Part shown: positions 17,167 through 25,000 of the stretch, in pieces | Layout: each line of letters opens with the position of its first letter | How positions within the stretch are numbered: position 1 is the stretch's first letter | NCBI GenBank assembly: GCA_947631675.1 | Contig: CANRMG010000003.1 | Coordinates: 1 to 27,217 of the forward strand | Length of the DNA stretch: 27,217 bases | DNA from: an uncultured Oscillospiraceae bacterium | GTDB taxonomy: Bacteria > Bacillota_A > Clostridia > Oscillospirales > Oscillospiraceae | Direction of reading: 5' to 3' | Made by a program: the position numbers and the translations under genes | Notes under the pieces: generated by a model | Seen by the model: the letters and a program-made list of their open reading frames with translations, nothing else | Database searches by the model: none | Told to the model about the DNA's origin: nothing

Positions 17167-17192
17167 ATGCCCGGCGGGCGGGATTTGTGCAG

Positions 17193-17365
17193 AAAAGTAA
17201 GGATTTCTAATCACGCGCCAATTGTGCATTAGCGCGATATATACACACAACATATTGTATCACACCGATAGCTGTAATGCAATACTTTCTTGTTATGGTA
17301 AACGAGCATTTCATGCTGGGAAATAGACCCCTTTATGACAGAAATGCTCAAAAATCCTTACTTTT
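17193..17365. repeat. 14-bp inverted repeat enclosing an AT-rich gene-free segment
   Basis: AAAAGTAAGGATTT (17193-17206) is repeated in inverse as AAATCCTTACTTTT (17352-17365); one mismatch away the match extends to 16 bases. The ~145 bases between are clearly AT-richer than the flanks, hold no plausible gene, and contain a further inverted repeat at 17304-17349. No convincing sigma-A promoter for the AP2 genes was found in it, although it is the only stretch where one could lie. It could be a regulatory region for the downstream operon or a small non-autonomous insertion. Confidence 0.65.
17304..17349. repeat. 9-bp inverted repeat nested in the AT-rich segment
   Basis: GAGCATTTC (17304-17312) and GAAATGCTC (17341-17349) are perfect inverted copies 28 bases apart, ending three bases before the right arm of the larger inverted repeat. 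They may be paired binding sites or an RNA stem in the leader of the AP2 operon. Confidence 0.5.
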
Positions 17366-17423
17366 GTAGTCACCCCGCCGGTCGGCGGCGGGGTGGCATG
17401 CGCGGAGAAACGGGGCGAAAGTC

Positions 17424-18248
17424 ATGGCGTGTGCGGACCTGATCGGCCGGCGGTTCGGGATACTGACCGTGGTGGAGGATTCCGGCCAAAGAAAGGGCTC
17501 CAGCGTACTGTGGCGGTGCCGCTGCGGCTGCGGCGGCGAGATATTGGCGGTCCGGCGGCAGCTCGTCAGCGGCAATGTCACGAGCTGCGGCTGTGTTCCG
17601 AAGCTGTCCGCCCCCAGGCGGCAGGCCGAGGACCTGACGGGCCGGCGGTTCGGCCGGCTGACGGCGCTGTACCACGTCAACAGAGAGGACCGGGCGCGGG
17701 GCAGCTACTGGCATTGCCGGTGCGACTGCGGAAATGAGCTGGACGTATACACCTGGAGCCTTCTGCGCGGTCTGACCCAGAGCTGCGGCTGCTGGAACCG
17801 GGCGCAGAGCGGAAGGATGCACGAGCACATGCACTATCAGGACGACACATGTCTTGAGGTGCTCCGGAACTCCTGCGTGGACACCGGCAGGAACAAGGCC
17901 GGTTTCCGGGGCCTTTTCCTGCTGAACAACGGCAAGTACCGGGCGAGCATCACCTTCCGGGGCAAGCATTATGACCTTGGCCATTACACCTCCTTCGACC
18001 GGGCGGTACAAGCGCGGCTGGACGCGGAGGAGAGCCTGCACCGGGGATACATACAGGCCCTCGAGGCGTATGAGGAGAGAGAAAAGGCCGACCCGGCCTG
18101 GGCGCAGGACCATCCGTTTTTCTATGATGTGCAGCGGATCGACGGGAAGTTTTTCGTCTGCACCAACGGAACGGCCGCGGACCTGCCGCAGAGCCGGGGA
18201 TACAGGGGCGTGCCGGCGGACGGGAAGGAGCTGGAAGCAAATGTCTGA
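17424..18248 (+). CDS. AP2-domain protein with two Cys-rich modules (paralogue 1)
   Basis: A 274-residue probable DNA-binding protein. Two modules of the form 'LxGRRFGxLT...CxCxC...CGC' come first: C32/C34/C36 with C55/C57, and C98/C100/C102 with C121/C123. Such Cys sets probably bind zinc, as in phage-type HNH/AP2 proteins that share this N-terminus. The linker RMHEHMHYQDDTCLEVL follows, then an AP2/ERF-like domain (about 157-205) with NKAGFRG, KYRASITFRGKHYDLG and an RLDAEESLH helix. Prokaryotic AP2 domains occur in mobile-element and phage proteins, often fused to homing nucleases; no nuclease motif is seen here. The ribosome site before the ATG at 17424 is weak. The gene overlaps its downstream paralogue by 8 bases. 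Function as regulator is inferred. Confidence 0.78.
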   Translation: MACADLIGRRFGILTVVEDSGQRKGSSVLWRCRCGCGGEILAVRRQLVSGNVTSCGCVPKLSAPRRQAEDLTGRRFGRLTALYHVNREDRARGSYWHCRCDCGNELDVYTWSLLRGLTQSCGCWNRAQSGRMHEHMHYQDDTCLEVLRNSCVDTGRNKAGFRGLFLLNNGKYRASITFRGKHYDLGHYTSFDRAVQARLDAEESLHRGYIQALEAYEEREKADPAWAQDHPFFYDVQRIDGKFFVCTNGTAADLPQSRGYRGVPADGKELEANV

Positions 18249-19011
18249 GCGCTATTCGGACCTGACCGGACAGCGGTTCGGGCAGCTGACGGTCATAGAG
18301 GACTCGGGCCGGCGGCGGGGCGGCTGCGTCTTATGGCGCTGCCGGTGCGACTGCGGCGGCGAGGGCCTCTATACCCGCGGCCAGCTCACCGGCGGGCGGG
18401 CCGTGAACTGCGGCTGCCAGCGGAAGCGGGGCGGCCGCGCCCGCCGAGACCTGACAGGTCAGCGCTTCGGCCGCCTCACGGCCCTGTACCCGGTGGAGAA
18501 AAAGGACCGGCGCACCGCCACCAGCGCCTGCTGGCGATGTCGGTGCGACTGCGGCAGGGAGGCTGACGTCTACGCCGCCAGCCTCCTGCACGGCCTGACC
18601 CGCAGCTGCGGCTGCCTCAACCACGAGCACCGCGTGAAGATGCACGAGTACATGCACTACGGCAACGACACCTGTGTGGAGCGGCTGACCCGGGCCGGGA
18701 AGAACGAAGCGGAGAACAAGGCGGGATTCCGGGGCCTGTCCCTTACCCAGAGCGGGCGCTACCGGGCGGTGATCACCTTCCGAAAGGTGCACTACCATCC
18801 GGGGTGTTACCGGGACTTTGACGAGGCGGTGCAGGCCCGTCTGGAGGCGGAGCGGACGCTGCACCAGGGCTATATAAACGCCTACGGCGCCTACCAGCGC
18901 CAGGCGGCGGCGGACCCGGCCTGGGCGGAGGCCAACCCCTTCGTCTACCAGGTGGCCCGCTCGGAGAACGGATTTCAAATCTATACCAACGCCGAATCTG
19001 TGACGGCGTGA
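18241..19011 (+). CDS. AP2-domain protein with two Cys-rich modules (paralogue 2)
   Basis: A 256-residue tandem paralogue of the previous gene, with the same order of parts. The first module begins DLTGQRFGQLTVIEDSG with C34/C36/C38 and C57/C59. The second has C100/C102/C104 and C123/C125. The linker is KMHEYMHYGNDTCVERL, and the AP2-like domain (about 159-205) contains NKAGFRG, RYRAVITFRKVHYHPG and RLEAERTLHQGY. Both proteins end with the same DPAWA...NPF.Y.V pattern. The ATG at 18241 overlaps the upstream TGA (ATGTCTGA) and has GGAAGG upstream, so expression is coupled. The giant surface protein begins 32 bases after its stop, with no terminator between, which points to one transcript. Confidence 0.8.
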   Translation: MSERYSDLTGQRFGQLTVIEDSGRRRGGCVLWRCRCDCGGEGLYTRGQLTGGRAVNCGCQRKRGGRARRDLTGQRFGRLTALYPVEKKDRRTATSACWRCRCDCGREADVYAASLLHGLTRSCGCLNHEHRVKMHEYMHYGNDTCVERLTRAGKNEAENKAGFRGLSLTQSGRYRAVITFRKVHYHPGCYRDFDEAVQARLEAERTLHQGYINAYGAYQRQAAADPAWAEANPFVYQVARSENGFQIYTNAESVTA

Positions 19012-19043
19012 GCATCAAGACAGCGCAGGAGGGAGAGACGGAT

Positions 19044-22000
19044 ATGAAGAGAAAGTTGGGCGCAAAGAGGGTCTTGGCGGGACTTCTCTGCCTGGTGATG
19101 GTGTTCTCGCTTTTCGAGGGCCTGGGCATTTTGCAGACCACGGCCTACGCGGAAAACAAGGGGAACGACGGTCAAGCCACCACCGGCAACGTGAGCCGGG
19201 AGGCAGACCCGGACACCACCGACAACTATATCAACAAGCTGCTGGGCGGCGGCGAGGCAGGCTCGGCTGCCTATAACAACGGCGCCCGGTACGCCGGCCG
19301 TATCTGGACGGACAAGACCGTCATCGCCAACGGCGGCTCCGGCGCGTCCATCACGCTGAACATGGCCACCGACGGCATCGACACGACCCTTGGCACCAGC
19401 GAGGACTTCCTGCACATCTTCTCCGTGCTGGGCTCCAACCAGGTGGTGAACAACGAGAAGGCCATCCCCCTGGACGTGGTGCTCCTGCTGGACATCTCCA
19501 CCTCCATGACCAGTCTGGTCGGCCATACGGCAGGTAATACGGATGGCACGCCGAACCCGGATGACCCCCTGCATCAGCTGCTGACCGACGCCAACGAGCT
19601 GATCGCCAAGCTGATGGACGAGGGACATGACACGGGCGTCCACGACGACAACCGGGTGGGCGTGGTGGTCTACGGCGGCGGCACCCAGGAGCTGCTGCCC
19701 CTGGACCACTACACCAAAGACTCGGGTCAGAACTATCTGGCCTTGGACAGCTACACCTTGAAAACCATAAGCAACGCCTACTTCCCCCGCATTGGGACTC
19801 ACGTCCAGAATTTCAGCAACCGCACCAGCCAATCTATGTTCGCGGACTCCACCTACCTGCAGGGCGCCCTCTATCAGGGCATGAGCATGCTGGCGAACGC
19901 GAGTGAGCCCATATATCATGAGAATCTGGACGACGAGGCCGTCCGCCGGCCAGTGCTCATCCTGCTGTCCGACGGCGGTACCAACGTGATGTCCGTGAAT
20001 AGCGTCAGCGGTAACACTTATGGTACTCCTAGCGCGACCCCGGCAAATGGTACCCACTGGTACGACCCCTATATCGACGTACTTCCCACCTATAGTACAG
20101 ATAACCCTCAGTGGCCGCTCCAGGGCAACCCGATGTACGGCAACATCGATTCACAATTAAACAATGAAATGTGGCAATCGCTCATGATAGGGAACCTGCT
20201 GCTGGCGGGCTCCATGAAAAAGCGCGTCGAGGAACACTACAACAACGCCAAGGAGGGCGACGACGAGCTCAGCATGACCGGCTTCTCCATCATGCTGAAC
20301 AGCGAGGGTCTGTCCTTGCGGAACAAGGAAATGATGTACGCCACCATGGACCCCGCAAACTATTTCAACGAGACGAGTGCGGGCCCGGATGGAAATGCAA
20401 GCGGCGAGGGTGACACGGTCCAATATACCTATGCACAACAGGCGTTCAAAGATCTGAACAGCGACTTTTTTGCCGGCTCCGGGACCTTGACATATTCTAA
20501 CCTCCATACAACTTGGTACTCCAGAGGCGGCGTCACCGGCACCATCGCCTTCGACCACGGCGTTGCGGATGCCTATGATATAAAGAGCGTAGAGGACCTC
20601 TATTACATAGACACCGCCTACAAGGCTGAGAGCGCCGACCTGGGCACGATATTCGACCAGATCTTCGAGCAGATCACCGGCGCGGCCTTCACCATCATCG
20701 AGGGCGGCAACGACGCCGGCGCGCAGGACACCCTTGTCTACACCGACCCTATCGGCGATTACATGGAGGTCAAGAGCATCGACCACCTGATCCTGTTCGG
20801 CGAGGATTACCCCGTGGTGAAGACCGCCGTGTACGACTACTCGTGGAACGAGGCGTACATGACAAAAGCGGGTCAGCCGACCGAACCGCTTCCGCAGGGC
20901 TGGTACAAGGGCGCCGACGGCAGCAGCGGAGTATTTCTCGGCGAGAGCCTTCCCGGTGGATACACCGCCTGGAAGGATGACGTCGTCTTCCGCGTAGGCT
21001 ACAAGATCGCCCAGCAGTTCGTGCCTACCATTCCCGCGCGCGATGACAGCACCGTGGGCGAGATCGAGGAAAAGCAGAAGCACACGGTCTACACCTTCTA
21101 CCGCCTGGCGATGGAGGAGACCGGCCGCCGCGCCATGAGGCAGAACCCCGCTTATGGCTCGAACACCGGAACGATCACCGAGAAAACGCCGGGCGCGTTC
21201 AGCCTCAGCGACATCCGTCTGTGGGTGGAGGACTCCGGCGACTGGAACGACGATTCCGGCGTGGTCACCAACAACGCCTTCAACGAGGCGATGATGATCA
21301 GCGTCCCCGCCAACGCCATCCCCGTCCAGATAGCGACCATCGACCTGGACACGGCGGGCAATGTGACCAGCTACGAGACCAACCTGGGCGGCGACCATAA
21401 GAACGACCCGGACCCCAATGCCGCCAGGCGTTATTACCAGCAGTCCACCCCCCTGCGCGTGCTCTACTCCGTGGGCGTGGAGGACGACATCCTCTACCAC
21501 TCCAACAACATCGATGTGTCCAAGGTCAACGCGGAGTATCTGGCCAACCACCGCGTCACCATCAGCAACAACCAGTACGTCTATTTCCTGTCCAACTACT
21601 ACTCCGCGACCCCCTACAGCGGCTATGTGGGCCTGGGCGACGTCCCGCGGGGCGACGCCTCCATTACCTTCTCCCCCGGCAGCAACAACCGCTATTACCT
21701 GTACCAGAAGAACCGGGCCATATACTGGGCCGGGGAGGCAGGTACGCCCATGCCCAGCGCTGAATGCACCGCCGAGAACTTCGGCCTTAACGGCGAGGGC
21801 GGGAAGTATCCGCGCGTGACCGGGATAGGCGATGGCGAAGGCAATCTCAACGATGATGACTGGTATTTCATCGTCGTCGACTACTACGTCCCCACGGCGG
21901 ACGGCAAGGGCGAGCTGAAATACGCGGCCGTGGCCCGGCAGGGCATCGAGTTCGGCCCCTCCGACAACGAGGAGGCCTGCACCCTGGTCTGGTATAACGG

Positions 22001-25000
22001 CACGGACACGAAACCTATCACAGAGCGCCCCGGCGGCGATTATCGCATCGCCACCGAGATCGGCGGCCTGCGCACCGGCGACATGGCCCAGATGGTCGAG
22101 TCCAAGAGCCAGAACACCACCGCCACCTCCGAGCGGGTCTACGTTCCCACCATCAGCAGCAACAGCGAGACGAGCAACATCATCGTGAACGGCTACCTGG
22201 GCAACAACGGCCGGCTGCTGGTAAGCGACACCCTCCTGCTGGTGACCAAGACCGTGGAGTCCAACGGGACCCAGCTGGTGGACCCCAACGAGGAGTTCCA
22301 CTACCAGGCGTTTCTGGAGGGCGTGACCGGTGACATCAACGCCATCATCGTCCAGAAGGACGAGTACGCCAACATATGGCGGCGGCGCGTCGCCTCCATC
22401 GACGCCCTCACCGGCAACGCGGGCTATGCCCAGGGCAGCAGCACCGGAGAGTATGCCGGAACGTATGCCGAAGTATACTATGAGATCGACTCCAATAAGG
22501 AGGGGCCTGAGAAATGCGTCGTATATCTGGGCGAGATCTCCAAGTTGGATGACGACACGAACATCGCGCACGTGTACTCCGCGGCGGAGGCCGGGGGAGA
22601 CACCCACGGCGGCTACACCACCTACGTCCCCGAAGACAAGCTGGCCGAGGCGAAACAGCAGGAGACCAAAACCTCCAAATTCAAGGCCGAGGACCCCACG
22701 CACCCCGCCGGCACCCGTGAATTCTGGTGCACGGCCTATCTGTACGACACGGCTAACATTCACGGTGGTCTTGGTACTGACCCGCCAACATCGCTTGAAA
22801 ATTTCACCCAGGTGGATGAGTTCGTCATCGCCACCATGTATCTGGACCAGGATCAGGGCCTGCGAAGCGGCATCCGCATCGACTCCCCCTTCTCCATCAA
22901 CCGGCAGTACCTGACCCGGTCGCTCCATGTGGGCCTGGCGAGCGCGGACGACCTCTACGATCCGGACGAGTTCCAGAGCGCCCGTAAGCAGGCCAACGAA
23001 CAGTACAAGCCGGTATTCACCAAAACGGAACTGGCGGATCATACCGTCGAGTTCACCCTCCATGACGGCGAGGGCGTGCTGTTCACCGGCCTGGGGCTCC
23101 AGGCCAACTACCGCGTCACCGAGAGGCTCACCCCCCTGCAGGTCAGCCAGGGCTATACCCTCAAGGAAGCCCAGGTGGTGATGTTCCAGAACTATATCGA
23201 TTACGAGCTCGGCTCGGAGCCTATGGCCGAGGATGATCCGAGGTGGCCGGATAATCCGCCGGCGTACCGTGACCCCGGCTACGCCGTCGTGAAGGAGTAC
23301 GGCGGCTTCACGAACCACGATGACAACAGCATCACCGATAAGGGGCCGCAGACGGGCACCAAACCCGATAACGCCGCCAAGTTCCATATGGTCACGTACG
23401 GCGATGGCCAGGAGGCGATGGTCTACTCCGTCTTTAAGGACACCAGCAACAGAGAGTCGGCGGTGCACTTCACCAACACCTTCGCGCCCGAGACCCTGAC
23501 CATCGAGAAGGAGCTGATCGCCGAGGCGGGCGCGGAGCTCACCGACGAGGACTGGGAGAAGGAATTCGACTTCACGGCCGACTTCTACTTCTCGCCCGGC
23601 CCCGCAGCAGGTGTGGAATGGATATTCCCCGTTACCCGGTATTACGCCGACGGCCGGACCTATCCCGAGACCGGGACCATCACCCGCGTCGCCCCGGCGG
23701 GCGAGGACAACATGGCCTATCCCTACGGGGAGCCCTCCTTTGAGGGGCAGATGACGCCGGACGAGAGCCAGACCATCGACTACGCGTCCCTGTTTGACGG
23801 CCTGGCCCCCGGCGAGGCCCTGCCCTTCGACGTGGCGGCGGACTTCGAGGTGATGCGGACCGGGGACGGCGGCATCATGCTGCTGGCCAATGACCTGCCC
23901 CCCGTCGTCACCGGGTACGTGAAGGTGACCGGGCCCGCGCAGGAAGACGGCCACTATAATACCCAGTTCGGCTATGTGGAGGACGGCCACTTCGCCGAAT
24001 GGAGCGACACCTTCCAGCTCAAGGGCGGCGAAAAGATCGTCATCTACGGCCTGCCCAAGACGGAGCTCGGCTATAACGTCATCGTCACGGAAACGGCGAA
24101 GCCCGGCTTCACCCAGGTGGACCCGGCGGACGGCATCATCCAGCGGCACATCGGTTCCGACTCGACGGCCGCGGACAGGACGCTCCACTTCATCAACGCG
24201 AAGCAGCCCACCGAGCCCGCCTATGCGTCCCTGAATGTCACCAAGACGTTTAGAGATATTTCGAGAGAACCCGGCGATCCGGTCACAGGCGTGTTCAAGT
24301 TCCTGCTGACCCGCGATCCCGATAACCCCGACAGCGATCCTGTCAAGGAGTACGCGGTCGGAGGCGACACCATCGAGAGAGAGCTGCAGCTTACCACTGA
24401 CGCGGCGAGCCGCTCGGTGACCGAAACGGTGCCCCTGCTGAGCGGCGCGGCCTATACCGAGCCCGGCGTGTACAACTACACCCTGCGGGAGGACTTCACC
24501 CCCGCCTCCGGCATATCGTACGATCCCCAGACCTACCATATCCAGGTGGATGTCACGGGGCCCATTGAGCCGGAGGACGGCGGCCGCCCCTATCTGCGGG
24601 CCACCATAGTGAATGTTGACACCAGCGGGGAAGCCGGCGCCTATGACGAGGGCAGCAATACCTTTACCGCTACCTTCAGCTTTGCCAACACATACGAACG
24701 GGGCACCGTCAGCGTGCTGCTGGAGGGGCTGAAAGAGCTCATCGGCCGGGAGATGGAGCCGGGTGAGTTCAGCTTCACCCTGTCCCCCCTCGGCGGCATA
24801 TATGGCGAAGGGTATGAACCCAATGGTGATAATCCCTCGCCTGAGCCTGAAGCCACGGATACCCCCGCTCCCGAGGAGCCGCCCGCGGGCGACACACCGA
24901 CCGGGGACGATCCCACCGCAGGCGACCCCGGCATACCCGAGGGCCCCGGCATAGTGGATGATCCCACAGCAGACGATACCAGCGGGGACGAGACCACGGA

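Noticed and set aside
17185..17213. TTGTGC with 17 bases to TAATCA, considered as the AP2 operon promoter
   Set aside because: Only about half of the positions agree with consensus, and the site overlaps the inverted-repeat arm. I saw nothing better, so the promoter is left unassigned.
20885..20895. An 11-base match to the 3' end of tRNA-Ser (ACCGCTTCCGC), considered as an attachment-site copy
   Set aside because: It is short, lies within the coding sequence of the giant protein, and has no match to the rest of the T arm. No integrase gene is in the window.
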